A DNA stretch of 45,201 bases, from NCBI GenBank assembly GCA_017429525.1, contig JAFROT010000041.1:1-45201 (forward strand), in the 5' to 3' direction. The number at the start of each line of letters is the position of its first letter. The stretch's first letter is position 1. The notes under the pieces were generated by a model. It saw only the letters and a program-made list of their open reading frames with translations, was not told where the DNA came from and searched no databases. Positions 1 to 8,797 of this stretch are shown in pieces. The stretch comes from Bacteroidaceae bacterium. GTDB taxonomy: Bacteria > Bacteroidota > Bacteroidia > Bacteroidales > Bacteroidaceae. The position numbers and the translations under genes were made by a program.

Positions 1-61
1 AAGGTAAGGAATAACTGGTCTATCTTTCCATGTTATTGAGTTTTTTAAACGTTAATAATTT

Positions 62-84
62 TAAGAGTTCGCTAAAGACTCTTA
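62..84. terminator. Short hairpin, probable terminator of a gene left of the window
   Basis: TAAGAGT (62-68) pairs perfectly with ACTCTTA (78-84) across a 9-base loop, and TTTG follows. Nothing codes nearby, so the likeliest role is the end of a transcript entering from the left. The stem is short and AT-rich, so this is only a suggestion. Confidence 0.35.
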
Positions 85-104
85 TTTGAGGCTGCAAATT
101 TAAA

Positions 105-146
105 GTAGGTACGACGGAAATTATGTGATTGTTCCGTCGTACCTAC
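105..146. repeat. 15-bp perfect inverted repeat
   Basis: GTAGGTACGACGGAA (105-119) and TTCCGTCGTACCTAC (132-146) are perfect reverse complements separated by 12 bases. No T-run follows directly on either side, so it is not a textbook terminator. It could be a terminator core, an operator or a small palindromic repeat element. It sits at the left edge of a gene-free stretch. Confidence 0.6.
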
Positions 147-198
147 GGCACTTTGTTTAATCGCCGATAAAAGCAGGGGTTCCGTCCTACGGACTTCA

Positions 199-386
199 CC
201 CCTGCCTAAATTCCTTCGCCCCTCTGGGGCTTTGAGTCAACTAAAAGTTGGAGCCATCTCATTGTCCATTGTCCATTTTTCAGGCCCCTGCCTAAATTCC
301 TTCGCCCCTCTGGGGCTTTGAGTCAACTAAAAGTTAGGGCCATCCCATTGTCCATTGTCCATTTTTCAGGCCCCTGCCTAAATTCT
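199..386. repeat. 86-bp direct tandem repeat, two copies plus a partial third
   Basis: The string CCCCTGCCTAAATTC recurs at 199, 285 and 371, an exact 86-base period. Two copies are complete and nearly identical and the third stops after about 16 bases. Each unit contains GCCCC-TCT-GGGGC followed by TTTG (a terminator-like hairpin) and a heptamer run (CATTGTC twice). No credible gene lies in 1-733; the small open frames there have no family resemblance. Confidence 0.8.
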
Positions 387-516
387 CACCGCCCCTCTGC
401 TCAGCCCTGCCAGCACGACCGCTCAGCGCTGCCTGCGCGACTGCTCGCCCTCGCTCACCCAGCAGGCCGCAAACATCAACTTATCCAGACAAAACCATCA
501 ACACATTATGACGAAA

Positions 517-544
517 CAGGTGGACCACCAAGGTGATCCACCTG
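517..544 (-). terminator. Probable terminator of the GH128-like gene
   Basis: A 28-base near-perfect palindrome (AGGTGGA / TCCACCT and CACC / GGTG around a central AA, one mismatch). On the minus strand it lies about 190 bases past the hydrolase stop and is followed by TGTTTCG. The 22-bp tandem repeat lies between stop codon and hairpin, so it would be part of the 3' UTR. Confidence 0.5.
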
Positions 545-551
545 CTTTGAC

Positions 552-727
552 TATTCGCATCGCTTACTGCGACCATTCGCAACGCCCTGTGCGACCATTC
601 GCAACGCCCTGTGCGACCATTCGCATCGCTTTTCGCGACCATTCGCATCGCCATGCGCGACCATTCGCATCGCCCTGCGCGACCGTTCGCAACGACCTGC
701 GCGACCGTTCGCATCGCTTGCTGCAAC
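552..727. repeat. 22-bp minisatellite, eight contiguous copies
   Basis: Eight head-to-tail 22-bp units of the form (C/T)(A/G)TTCGCA(A/T)CG... run exactly from 552 to 727, with no spacers, and end 6 bases from the stop codon of the hydrolase. Because 22 is not a multiple of three, a reading frame shifts phase with each unit, so this is not a coding repeat. Units differ at a few positions, with the two copies at 574-617 identical. Copy number is expected to vary between strains. Confidence 0.9.
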
Positions 728-733
728 CAGCTT

Positions 734-3451
734 CTACTTCACGATGACTTTCTTGCCGCCGACGATGTAGATGCCTTTGCGCGTGGGAGCGTTGCTGTTG
801 AGGAGTCGGCCGCTGAGGTCGTAGACGCCCGAGGCTGTGGCGGCGCTGCCGCTGGCGTCGGTGCGGATGTCGCGGATGGCATCGAAGTCGGGGTCGGTGC
901 TGATGATGATATAGCCGACGCGCTCGGTGGCCGAACGGGTGCTGGAGAGCACCTTGTCCTTGTCGCTCTTGTCCACCTGCATGCGGACGCGGCCGTCGGT
1001 GGTGGGCGTCGAGCTGGAGCCTACGCGGAGGATGGCGGCTGCATCGTAGTCATAGGTCTGCAGCTGAACCATCATCTCGGCATCCTGCAGCTCCATGGGA
1101 TAATCAATCTTCTGCTGGGCCGTCTTGAACGTCAGGGTTGTGTCGCCGACGCAGAAGAGGGTGCCGGCGCCGTCGCTGGCCACGCCTTTCTCAATGGCTA
1201 CATAGCCTACGCGGCGAGCAATCTTGCCGGTGGTAATATTGCTCTCGAGCATCATCGCCATCTTGAAGCCCTCGGGCGTGACGTCCCAGACGCGCCACAT
1301 GCAGGGCTTGGCGGTGGCCGACGAGGTGATGGGGGTGATCATCACGATGGGCACCGTCTTGAAGGGCTGTGCGAAGCGGACCTCGGTCACGTCGAAACTG
1401 ACGGAGCTCTCGCCGTCGGCATTGGTGACGTAGGCTGCCTCGTAGTCAAGCGAGCCGATCTTGCCGTGTCCGGGCTTGGCGGCGATGAAGGTAGAGGTCT
1501 CTTTGGAGCTGGCTGTCGAGCCTTCGTCGGCTGCCCAGCGGTTCATGCGATAGCGGAAGTAGGCATAGTCGCCGTCGATATCGTTGATGCTCATCAGGTT
1601 GTCCACGAGGCCGATGCCGCTGTTCTTGTTGGAGACGCTGCCGCCTACGACGATGGGCTCGCTGGCCTGAGCAAAGGGATGCAGGAAATAGGTGAAGCTC
1701 TCCTCGAGCGGTTCGGCGGTGATGGTTCCGTACTGCACGTCGGCCGTACCACGGCTGCTGGCGAGGTTGTTGGTGACGATGTCGGAGTTGACGGTGGAGT
1801 TGTTGTACATCTTCTCCTGCACGCGGTAGCTGTAGGCAGCGGGCTCGGTGATGGTGTCGTTGTAGGTCATGCTGCTCTTGTCCTCGAGTTCAGCGCCAGT
1901 CCATTCGGCGATGGTCGTCCATGCGCCGCCTTCGACGCGGCGTTGCAGCGCTACGGTGTTGGCGAGGTCGCCGTTGCGGGGCGTCCACGTGAGCTTGAAG
2001 ATGGAGGTGCGGGGCGTGAAGGTGCCCTTGAAGTTGTCGGCGGCTTCGGCCGGTGGTGCCTTGGGAATGTAGTTGCCGTAGCCCGTGTAGCCAGGGCCGT
2101 TGGTCTTCATCGTGGCGAAGTACTCGCCGGCGGGCGTGAGCTTGCCGTCTCTGAGTATCTTCGAGCAGTTGCGCTCGCCGTTCCAGTAGAAATACCTCTC
2201 GCATGCGGGATTGGAGTTGAGGTTGTCAAGTATGCGACCGACGACGGTCTTGTTGAGCTGCAGGTCGGAGGCCGTGGGATTGTCCAAGCTGGAGGCTTCC
2301 TTGAAGATACCGCTACCTCCGCTCCATGAGGCGCCCCACACCCATTCGGTAATCCAGACGGGGCGCTTGAACGTCTGTGCCCAGTTGTTGACATTGGTGG
2401 TGAAGGCTCCTTCGTTCCAGTATCCGTGGAGGTCGATGATGTCGCATCGCCATCCGCGCTTGTCGATCTCTCTGAGGAAATCGGCCAGGAAGCCGGTCGC
2501 ATTCCAGTAGTCGCTGCCGTCCCACGACGATGGAGTGCACAGTCGCATGCCGGTGGCCATGGCAGCCTCCCAGTTGGCCAGAATCTGCTCCATGGTCCAC
2601 GTCCCGTGGTCGGATGAGTTGCGGGGCTCGTTGTTGTTCTTCATGTGGGGCGAGTAGTCTACTCTTCCGCAGTCGGCGGGCGTGGGCCAGCTCTCGTCGA
2701 TGCGATGGGGCACACATTCAGCGTCGGGAAGCATGCTGCTGCCGGGACCCCAGCTGAAAGTGGTCTGCCCGTTGACTTTGGCCAGATTAGCGGCGCTGAG
2801 GTCAGCGACGCCGACTTTGCTGGTGTCGTACCACTTGAAGAGGCGGTACGACGAGATGCGCTGGTCCATCAGGTTGGGGAGCGACACCTCGAGGTCGGCA
2901 TCGTTGGCGATGAAGCAGCGGCTGTAGCCTTTACCAGCTTTCTTCAGCGCGAAGGTGACCATGTAGCCGCGCTTGAGGCGGAAGCTGCGGATGCGGTTGT
3001 TCCAGGCCGTGGGTACGTTCTTCATGAAGCCGCCGGAATGGCCCTCGGTGAAGTTGTTGCTGCTCTCGCCATCGAAGTCCTTCCCGTCGAAGACGGTGAG
3101 GGGGCGGAAGGTGGTGCCGCCATAGGGCAGGAGGATGGCACCGCGGTCATAGAGCTTGAGTTGGCAGTTGGTCCCGTCGGCAGCTCGCTTGCCGTCGATG
3201 GTGATGTATTTCAGGAAACTCTTGGCTTTGGAAGGTTTCAGGTTGTCGAAGATGACGACGGCGTGGTCCGTATTGACAATGTCAATCTTGCCCTCATCGG
3301 TGAAGGGCGTAGTGCTGCTGATGTGGTAATCGACATCTTCGGTCAGGCTCAGCGCTTCCGTCACTTGTTCCACGGTCGTTTTCGTGTTCTTGGCCCAAGC
3401 GGGGGCCATGGCAATCGCAACAAGCAAAGCGATCAGTGAGAGTCGTTTCAT
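734..3451 (-). CDS. Secreted glycoside hydrolase, GH128-like (Glyco_hydro_cc)
   Basis: A 905-residue exported carbohydrate-active enzyme. It starts with a signal peptide (MKRLSLIALLVAIAMAPAWA), followed by roughly 210 residues without an obvious catalytic motif. Next comes a TIM-barrel-type catalytic core with a NNNEP motif (candidate acid/base Glu) and a WITEW motif (candidate nucleophile Glu), the arrangement of PF11790/GH128 beta-1,3-glucanases. An FN3-like segment (APPAEAADNF..., LTWTP) and a further beta-rich module follow. The C-terminus reads 'YDLSGRLL...KGIYIVGGKKVIVK', the usual Prevotella surface or type-IX-secretion-like tail. It lies 79 bp downstream of the small lipoprotein gene on the same strand and may be cotranscribed with it. 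The substrate is not shown by the sequence; beta-1,3-glucan is inferred from the family only. Confidence 0.8.
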   Translation of the reverse strand: MKRLSLIALLVAIAMAPAWAKNTKTTVEQVTEALSLTEDVDYHISSTTPFTDEGKIDIVNTDHAVVIFDNLKPSKAKSFLKYITIDGKRAADGTNCQLKLYDRGAILLPYGGTTFRPLTVFDGKDFDGESSNNFTEGHSGGFMKNVPTAWNNRIRSFRLKRGYMVTFALKKAGKGYSRCFIANDADLEVSLPNLMDQRISSYRLFKWYDTSKVGVADLSAANLAKVNGQTTFSWGPGSSMLPDAECVPHRIDESWPTPADCGRVDYSPHMKNNNEPRNSSDHGTWTMEQILANWEAAMATGMRLCTPSSWDGSDYWNATGFLADFLREIDKRGWRCDIIDLHGYWNEGAFTTNVNNWAQTFKRPVWITEWVWGASWSGGSGIFKEASSLDNPTASDLQLNKTVVGRILDNLNSNPACERYFYWNGERNCSKILRDGKLTPAGEYFATMKTNGPGYTGYGNYIPKAPPAEAADNFKGTFTPRTSIFKLTWTPRNGDLANTVALQRRVEGGAWTTIAEWTGAELEDKSSMTYNDTITEPAAYSYRVQEKMYNNSTVNSDIVTNNLASSRGTADVQYGTITAEPLEESFTYFLHPFAQASEPIVVGGSVSNKNSGIGLVDNLMSINDIDGDYAYFRYRMNRWAADEGSTASSKETSTFIAAKPGHGKIGSLDYEAAYVTNADGESSVSFDVTEVRFAQPFKTVPIVMITPITSSATAKPCMWRVWDVTPEGFKMAMMLESNITTGKIARRVGYVAIEKGVASDGAGTLFCVGDTTLTFKTAQQKIDYPMELQDAEMMVQLQTYDYDAAAILRVGSSSTPTTDGRVRMQVDKSDKDKVLSSTRSATERVGYIIISTDPDFDAIRDIRTDASGSAATASGVYDLSGRLLNSNAPTRKGIYIVGGKKVIVK

Positions 3452-3530
3452 AATGTATTTTGATGTTTGTTAGTTAGTTTGTCACTCTTGAAGTCCAAAG
3501 CCGCTGACGGCTTGCTGGGCGTCGGCGGTG

Positions 3531-3941
3531 TCAGCGGTAGTCGTCGGGACCGAAGGTTGCTTCGATGAAGACCTTGCCGGTTGACGCCGAGTTGTAGCGG
3601 TAGGTGAGTACGAAGCCCTTGTCCTTGTAGCGCTTCAGATGGAGGTCGTTGCGCACGCTCTCGAGGAGTTTTGCGCGGAAGGTCTCGATGGCCTCGGTGG
3701 TCAGCAGCGAGTCGTTGTCCAGTTCGCCTACGACGGTGTAGCAGTAGGTGAAGCCCGCAGGGGCAGTCACGTAGGTCATGCTGTCCATGCGGATGTAGGT
3801 GTCGACCATGCGAGGACATTCGCGCTCGCTGTACTCCTTGGCCTCGCGGCGGCAGCGGTCCTCGAAACTCTCGGTGCAGGAGGCTGCCAGGAAGGCCGCG
3901 AGAAGGATGAGATAAAGTGGCTGGGATAAGATGTTACGCAT
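3531..3941 (-). CDS. Small lipoprotein, unknown function
   Basis: 136 residues with a lipoprotein signal: a hydrophobic stretch, then LAASC|TES, so Cys would be lipidated and the mature protein anchored in the envelope. The mature part has several charged residues around two early Cys (FEDRCRREAKEYSERECPR) and no motif I recognise. The start codon overlaps the end of the TSCPD gene by 8 bp, which suggests translational coupling. It ends in TGA, so UGA is used as a stop in this genome. Confidence 0.7.
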   Translation of the reverse strand: MRNILSQPLYLILLAAFLAASCTESFEDRCRREAKEYSERECPRMVDTYIRMDSMTYVTAPAGFTYCYTVVGELDNDSLLTTEAIETFRAKLLESVRNDLHLKRYKDKGFVLTYRYNSASTGKVFIEATFGPDDYR

Positions 3942-4269
3942 GGCTCTCTGCTTTTAGTTGTTCCAGCGCGTGCGAGAGTTGGTCGGGGCAGCTGGTGGGC
4001 CGTGCGCCGCAGGTGGTGCCGCGCAGCAGGTTGATGACCTTGTCCACTTCCATGCCTTGCACCAGCTTGGTGATGCCTTTGGTGTTGCCGTTGCAGCCGC
4101 CGAAGAAGGTGACGCTCTCGATGATGCCGTCCTTGGCCTTCACTTCGATGGCCTTGGAGCAGGTGCCTTGGCAGGTGTAGAGGGTCGTACACTCATGGCC
4201 CAAACCCAGACCCCCTCCCCGCTCCCCCTCAAGGGGGAGAGTGGAATGTATTTGACTGGATGAATTCAT
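3934..4269 (-). CDS. TSCPD domain protein (TIGR03905 family)
   Basis: The core GTCSKAIEV...GGCNGNTKGI...GMEVDKVINLLRG..CG.RPTSCPDQLSHALE is the signature of the TIGR03905/TSCPD family, small Cys-containing proteins of about 80 residues whose role is not established; a similar domain occurs at the end of some class II ribonucleotide reductases. The protein is longer than usual at the N-terminus. Residues 9-24 or so (TLPLEGERGGGLGLGH) are encoded by a copy of the GC-rich palindromic element described separately. No ATG lies between the first Met and the conserved core, so either the repeat has been captured as coding sequence or a TTG just before GHEC is used. It overlaps the next gene by 8 bp. 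Confidence 0.8.
   Translation of the reverse strand: MNSSSQIHSTLPLEGERGGGLGLGHECTTLYTCQGTCSKAIEVKAKDGIIESVTFFGGCNGNTKGITKLVQGMEVDKVINLLRGTTCGARPTSCPDQLSHALEQLKAESHA
4208..4241. repeat. GC-rich palindromic element, copy 1 (inside the TSCPD 5' end)
   Basis: AGACCCCCTCCCC followed by CTCCCCCT-ca-AGGGGGAG (4222-4239). It shares the layout 'AGACCC(T/C)CCCC...palindrome' with copies at 4345, 4383, 16090 and 16219. Here it is translated in frame as part of the TSCPD protein's N-terminus. Confidence 0.65.
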
Positions 4270-4344
4270 ATCTTATGCCTTTCTTTTAATTCTTCTCTTT
4301 CAATCAATTATTCTCTCTTATCTTTTCCCCTATCCTTGAAGGTA

Positions 4345-4383
4345 ACCACCCCCTCCCTACAAGGGAGGGTGAGGGGAGGGTCT
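4345..4383. repeat. GC-rich palindromic element, copy 2
   Basis: CCCTCCCT (4351-4358) pairs with AGGGAGGG (4362-4369), then GAGGGGAGGGTCT follows. Read on the minus strand it begins AGACCCTCCCC, like the other copies. It lies between aspS and the TSCPD gene and could act as a terminator. Confidence 0.6.
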
Positions 4384-4420
4384 AAGGTGAGGGGTGGGGC
4401 TAAGGTTGGGAGGGGGTCTT
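4383..4420. repeat. GC-rich palindromic element, copy 3 (overlaps the aspS stop)
   Basis: On the minus strand this reads AAGACCCCCTCCCAACCTTAG..., a degenerate copy of the same element. The aspS stop codon (TAG at 4400-4402) and its last few codons (TPSQP) fall inside it, so the repeat has defined the extreme C-terminus of an essential enzyme. Confidence 0.5.
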
Positions 4421-6163
4421 CTTGAGTTCAAGATACAGCTCGTCCAGCTGCTTCTGCTCCAGACGGGCGGGAGCGTCGAGCATGACGTCGCGGCCGCTGT
4501 TGTTCTTCGGGAAGGCGATGCAGTCGCGGATGCTGTCGAGGCCGGCGAAGAGGCTGACCCAGCGGTCCAGACCGTAGGCGAGACCTCCGTGAGGGGGTGC
4601 GCCATACTTGAAGGCGTTCATCAGGAAACCGAACTGCTCCTGTGCGCGCTCCTCGGTGAAGCCCAGGATGCGGAACATCTTGTCCTGCAGCTCCGGGTCG
4701 TGGATACGGATGGAGCCGCCACCCACTTCAACGCCGTTGCACACCATGTCGTAAGCATCGGCGCGCACGGCTGCGGGGTCGGTGTCGAGCAAGGGGATAT
4801 CCTCGTCCTTGGGGTGGGTGAAGGGGTGGTGGGTAGCCATGAGGCGGCCTTCCTCCTCGCTCCACTCGAACATCGGGAAATCGATCACCCAGAGCAGCGA
4901 GAACTTATTCTTGTCGCGCAGACCCATACGGGCGCCCATCTCCAGACGGAGCTCGCACAGCTGCTTGCGCGTCTTCATGGCGTCGTCGCCGCTGAGGATG
5001 AGGATGAGGTCGCCGGGTTGTGCGTTCATTGCAGCCTTCAGTTCGTCCATCACTTCGGGACCATAGAACTTGTCGACGCTCGACTTGACGCTGCCGTCCT
5101 CATTGACGCGGGCGTAGACGAGGCCCTTGGCGCCAATCTGCGGACGCTTCACAAAGTCGGTCAGTTGGTCGAGTTGTTTGCGCGTATAAACTGCCTGGCC
5201 GGTAGCGCAGATGCCGCCGATATACTTGGCCTCATCGAAGACGCTGAAGCCGGGGGCCTTGGCGAAGACGTCCTTCAGCTCGACGAACTTCATGCCGAAG
5301 CGCGTGTCGGGCTTGTCGGAGCCATAGTACTTCATGGCATCGGCCCACGTCATGCGGGGGAAAGCGCCCTCCAGCTCGATGCCGCGCAGCTCGCGGAAGA
5401 GGTGCTTGGCCATGCCCTCGAAGGTCTGCAGGATGTCCTCCTGCGTGACGAACGACATCTCGCAGTCGATCTGCGTGAACTCGGGTTGGCGGTCGGCGCG
5501 CAGGTCCTCGTCGCGGAAGCATTTGACGATCTGGAAGTAGCGGTCCATGCCCGAGACCATCAGCAGCTGCTTCAGGGTCTGGGGGCTCTGGGGCAGGGCG
5601 TAGAACTGACCGGGATTCATGCGCGAGGGCACGACGAAGTCGCGAGCACCCTCGGGCGTTGAACCGATGAGCATCGGCGTCTCAATCTCCAGGAAGCCGA
5701 GGCTGTCGAGATAACGGCGCACCTCCATGGTCATCTTGTGGCGCAGCTCCAGGTTCTTGCGCACGCAGCTGCGTCGCAGGTCGAGGTAGCGATATTTCAT
5801 GCGCAGGTCGTCGCCGCCGTCGCTCTGATCCTCGATGGTGAAGGGGGGCGTGACGCTCTCGTTGAGCACGCGCAGTTCCGTGGCGATAATCTCGATGTCG
5901 CCTGTGGGCAGGTTCTTGTTCTTGTTGGAGCGTTCGTTGACGGTGCCCGTCACCTGAACGACGTATTCGCGGCCGAGTTTGTTGGCCTGCTCGAAGAGGG
6001 GCGTGCCCTCCTCGAAGACAATCTGTGTGATACCATAGCGGTCGCGCATGTCCACGAAGGTCATGCCCCCCATCTTGCGGGTGCGCTGCACCCATCCGGC
6101 CAGCGTCACCGTCTGGCCCACATTGGCGATTCGGAGCTCGCCACAAGTGTGTGTTCTATACAT
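4400..6163 (-). CDS. aspS: Aspartyl-tRNA synthetase
   Basis: A 587-residue class II aminoacyl-tRNA synthetase that charges tRNA-Asp (possibly also tRNA-Asn if it is non-discriminating). The N-terminal OB-fold is visible ([24 protein letters not shown]), then motif 2 ([18 protein letters not shown]), the bacterial GAD insert, and motif 3 near the C-terminus ([10 protein letters not shown]). Length and domain order match the bacterial-type enzyme. I chose the Met at 6163 ([10 protein letters not shown]), the usual start for this family, rather than an in-frame Met 23 codons upstream whose extra residues look like leader sequence. The C-terminal end lies in a dispersed palindromic repeat. A promoter and a leader hairpin lie upstream. 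Confidence 0.97.
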   Translation of the reverse strand: MYRTHTCGELRIANVGQTVTLAGWVQRTRKMGGMTFVDMRDRYGITQIVFEEGTPLFEQANKLGREYVVQVTGTVNERSNKNKNLPTGDIEIIATELRVLNESVTPPFTIEDQSDGGDDLRMKYRYLDLRRSCVRKNLELRHKMTMEVRRYLDSLGFLEIETPMLIGSTPEGARDFVVPSRMNPGQFYALPQSPQTLKQLLMVSGMDRYFQIVKCFRDEDLRADRQPEFTQIDCEMSFVTQEDILQTFEGMAKHLFRELRGIELEGAFPRMTWADAMKYYGSDKPDTRFGMKFVELKDVFAKAPGFSVFDEAKYIGGICATGQAVYTRKQLDQLTDFVKRPQIGAKGLVYARVNEDGSVKSSVDKFYGPEVMDELKAAMNAQPGDLILILSGDDAMKTRKQLCELRLEMGARMGLRDKNKFSLLWVIDFPMFEWSEEEGRLMATHHPFTHPKDEDIPLLDTDPAAVRADAYDMVCNGVEVGGGSIRIHDPELQDKMFRILGFTEERAQEQFGFLMNAFKYGAPPHGGLAYGLDRWVSLFAGLDSIRDCIAFPKNNSGRDVMLDAPARLEQKQLDELYLELKKTPSQP

Positions 6164-6215
6164 TATATTGAGTTTATTGTTTAATGATAATCGCTGATAA
6201 TCGCTCGCAGTCTTG

Positions 6216-6236
6216 GGCTTTGCGGAGCGCAAAGCC
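6216..6236. promoter_or_regulatory. Hairpin in the aspS leader
   Basis: GGCTTTGCG (6216-6224) and CGCAAAGCC (6228-6236) form a perfect 9-bp stem with a 3-base centre, between the aspS promoter and its start codon. A direct repeat TGATAATCGC lies between it and the start codon (6185-6204). It may be an attenuator or a dispersed palindrome; no tRNA-binding leader features are visible. Confidence 0.45.
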
Positions 6237-6248
6237 TACATTTGGCTG

Positions 6249-6256
6249 CAAAGTTA
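6249..6256 (-). promoter_or_regulatory. aspS promoter, -7 box TAACTTTG
   Basis: The minus strand reads TAACTTTG, matching the Bacteroidetes TAnnTTTG -7 consensus, about 86 bases before the aspS start. Transcription would begin near 6243, giving an 80-base leader. Confidence 0.6.
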
Positions 6257-6339
6257 TAGCTAATTTCCGACTTCGCGGCAAAAAAGTCTATTTTTCTTTG
6301 CCTTGGCAGCCAAAAACGTGTCAAAAATGTTCCTGCGAT

Positions 6340-8772
6340 TCAGGGTTTCACCATCTCAGCTTTCACTTCCACCTCGCCTGCCGTTCCGTTGGAGCGTAGG
6401 ATAGCCAGTGCGCGGCCGCGGAAGAGGGTAGGGGTGGTGGAGCGGAAGCTGCGCATGTCGGAGGGGTGAGCTGTTCCACAGGCGATGAGCTCGCCCGCGC
6501 CCTCGTTGCTGATGGTAATCTGTGTCTGGCAGTCGCTGGTGATGGTGCGGCCTTTGGCGTCGACGAGTTCGAGGGTGACGAATGCCAGGTCGTTCACGTC
6601 GGCCGAGAGGGTGGCGTCCTCGTAGACGCAGCGCACCCCTACGGCGGGGCCTGTGGTCTCGAGCACGAACGCCTCGGCGGGCAGCTCGTGCCCTTCGGCG
6701 TCGAGATTGACGGCGCGTAGCGTGCCGGGCTGATAGGGCAGGTTGAAAGCAGTCCAGAACGTATGGTTGGGCGATTGCTCGCCTATGAGTTCTTGATTAA
6801 GGTACAGGCGCACACGCGAGGCGCGACTGTAGACGTTCACCGTCACGTTCTCGCCCTCATGGCCCGGCCACGTCCAGCTCTGCTCTTCGAGTTGCCAGCC
6901 CCAGCCGTTGTTGTGGGACGGTCCCACCTGCACGGCCATCGTCACCGGGGCCTGACGCCAGACGACGTCGCGGTAGTAGGACTGAGGCTTCTTCTGTCCG
7001 ATGAGGTCGATGTCGCCGCAGTTGGCGTTGAACCAAGGCCAGTCTTGGAAGAACATATTGGGTTCGCGGTCGGCGTAGGCGGCACCGATGCCCGACTCGC
7101 CCAGATAGTCGACAGCCGTCCATACGAAGTCGCCGATGACGTAGGGCAGGCGCTCCACCATCGTCCAGTTCTCCGAGGCCTGCTTGGCATAGCTCTCCAG
7201 TCCGCACATGACGCGGTCGGGGTTGGTGGCATGGTCGGGCTCATAACGGCCGAAGAGGTAGTTGTAGCCGCCGATGTCCAGGCTCTCGAAAGCCTTCACG
7301 TTCTCGACCTTCCATTTGTCCTCCCAGCGTTTGCCGGCGTTGTCCCAGACGGAGCCTTCGTCCCATCCGCAGATGGCGGCTGTCACGGGGCGGGTGGTGT
7401 CCAGCTTGCGGATGTCGGCGCGCAGGCGGGCTGCCGCGTCGGTGCCTTCGGGGTCGATGCGTCCGGGAATCTCGTTACCGATGCTCCAGATGATGACGGA
7501 GGGGTGGTTGCGGTCGCGGCGCACGAGGGTCGACATGTCGTCGTCGCTGTGGGTCGGGAAGAAGTTGTGGTAGTCGTCGGGGTTCTTGGCGCGTACCCAT
7601 TGGTCGAAGCACTCGTCAATGACCATCAGTCCCAACTCGTCGCATGCGTCGAGGAAGTGCTCGGAGGGCGGGTTGTGGCTGGTGCGGACGGCGTTGAAGC
7701 CTTGAGCCTTCAGCAGCCGCAGCTTGCGCGTCTCGGCCTTGTCGAAGGCAGCCGCGCCGAGGAGTCCGTTGTCGTGGTGGACGCAGCCGCCGCGCAGGAG
7801 CATATCTTCTCCGTTGAGGCGGAAACCGTCGGTGGCCGAGAACGCCAGCGAGCGCAGTCCGATGCGCTTGGTCAGGGCGTCCAGGGTGTGCCCCTTGCGA
7901 TCCTTGACGCTGATGACGGCGTCGTAGAGCACAGGCTGCTCGGGGTTCCAGGTGCGGGCATTGGTGAGCGGCAGACTGAGGGCTATGTCTTGCTGGCGAC
8001 CGGCGGCAAGCTTGCCATAGCGGGTCGATCCGCTGGCAATGATGCTGCCGTTGGCGTCGATGAGGTCAACGCAGACCGACCCTTTGGCGGCAGAGCGGTC
8101 CTCGTTGTAAAGGCGTGTCGTGACGGAGAGCATTCCCGTGGCCAGACCGTTGCGGATGGTCAGTCCCTCGTCATTCAGCGTCAGGAAGGTATCCCATTCG
8201 TCGACGTGAACGGTCGCCGTGCGCTGCAGCCAGACGTGACGGTAGATGCCGCTGCCAGCGTACCAACGTGAGTTGTTGCCGGCGTTCACGACCTTCACAA
8301 CCAGGCTGTTCGCTCCTTCATGGAGCAGGTCGGTGATGTCGTAGCGGAAACTGCTGTAGCCGTAGACATTCGTGCCGGCAAGCGTGCCGTTGACGTAGGT
8401 CCACGATTGGTTGTAAGCGCCTTCGAAGTAGAGGACGACACGTCCGTCTAGGTCGCCGGCCGTGATGTTGAGCGTCCGCTCATACCAGCCTTCACCGCCC
8501 ACGGTATGGCCTGTGCGGTAGCCACCGATACTCTTGGACGAGAAGGGGCCGATGGCATCGCCGCCAGCCTGTGCTGCAGCTTCGGGTTCAACGCTCCAGT
8601 CGTGGGGCAGGGTGAGCGAGCGCCACTGTGCGGCTACGGAGGGCGTGGTGAGCACGGCGCTGCCGTCGCCTAAGAAGAAATGCCAATCGGCATCTATGCA
8701 CTGTCGGCGCTGGGCCGAGACCGTGACGGCTGCCATCAAAATGGCGGACAGGATGGTAAATAACTTTTTCAT
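6340..8772 (-). CDS. Secreted GH2 glycosidase (beta-galactosidase type) with DUF4982
   Basis: An 810-residue exported enzyme. Signal peptide (MKKLFTILSAILMAAVTVSA), sugar-binding jelly roll (residues about 30-190, with ESW-like NQSWTYVNG and NNSRWYAGSGIYR), Ig-like domain, then a TIM barrel. The barrel has RTSHNPP (about 373), the acid/base in IGNEIPG (Glu434), and a candidate nucleophile in the GLESYAKQ region. A DUF4982-like domain follows (WTWPGHEGENVTVNVYSRA). Hydrolysis of a beta-galactoside is typical of the family but the substrate cannot be read directly. The start at 8772 is chosen because the -7 box lies at 8798-8805, so the Met at 8808 would be upstream of transcription. It is divergent from the GH35 gene, suggesting joint use on galactose-containing glycans. 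Confidence 0.9.
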   Translation of the reverse strand: MKKLFTILSAILMAAVTVSAQRRQCIDADWHFFLGDGSAVLTTPSVAAQWRSLTLPHDWSVEPEAAAQAGGDAIGPFSSKSIGGYRTGHTVGGEGWYERTLNITAGDLDGRVVLYFEGAYNQSWTYVNGTLAGTNVYGYSSFRYDITDLLHEGANSLVVKVVNAGNNSRWYAGSGIYRHVWLQRTATVHVDEWDTFLTLNDEGLTIRNGLATGMLSVTTRLYNEDRSAAKGSVCVDLIDANGSIIASGSTRYGKLAAGRQQDIALSLPLTNARTWNPEQPVLYDAVISVKDRKGHTLDALTKRIGLRSLAFSATDGFRLNGEDMLLRGGCVHHDNGLLGAAAFDKAETRKLRLLKAQGFNAVRTSHNPPSEHFLDACDELGLMVIDECFDQWVRAKNPDDYHNFFPTHSDDDMSTLVRRDRNHPSVIIWSIGNEIPGRIDPEGTDAAARLRADIRKLDTTRPVTAAICGWDEGSVWDNAGKRWEDKWKVENVKAFESLDIGGYNYLFGRYEPDHATNPDRVMCGLESYAKQASENWTMVERLPYVIGDFVWTAVDYLGESGIGAAYADREPNMFFQDWPWFNANCGDIDLIGQKKPQSYYRDVVWRQAPVTMAVQVGPSHNNGWGWQLEEQSWTWPGHEGENVTVNVYSRASRVRLYLNQELIGEQSPNHTFWTAFNLPYQPGTLRAVNLDAEGHELPAEAFVLETTGPAVGVRCVYEDATLSADVNDLAFVTLELVDAKGRTITSDCQTQITISNEGAGELIACGTAHPSDMRSFRSTTPTLFRGRALAILRSNGTAGEVEVKAEMVKP

Positions 8773-8797
8773 AGTCTCTTTTTTGCTATTATGGCGA

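Noticed and set aside
552-727. CRISPR array
   Set aside because: The 22-bp units are directly contiguous, there are no spacers, and no cas genes are near. It is a minisatellite.
611-2329. 572-aa open frame on the plus strand
   Set aside because: It lies opposite the GH128-like gene and reads as low-complexity Val/Gly/Ala/Asp sequence, a by-product of GC-rich codon use. The same applies to 4394-5662 +, 6763-8271 +, 9575-11089 -, 16392-17981 +, 22205-23491 -, 24067-25284 - and 43199-45148 -.
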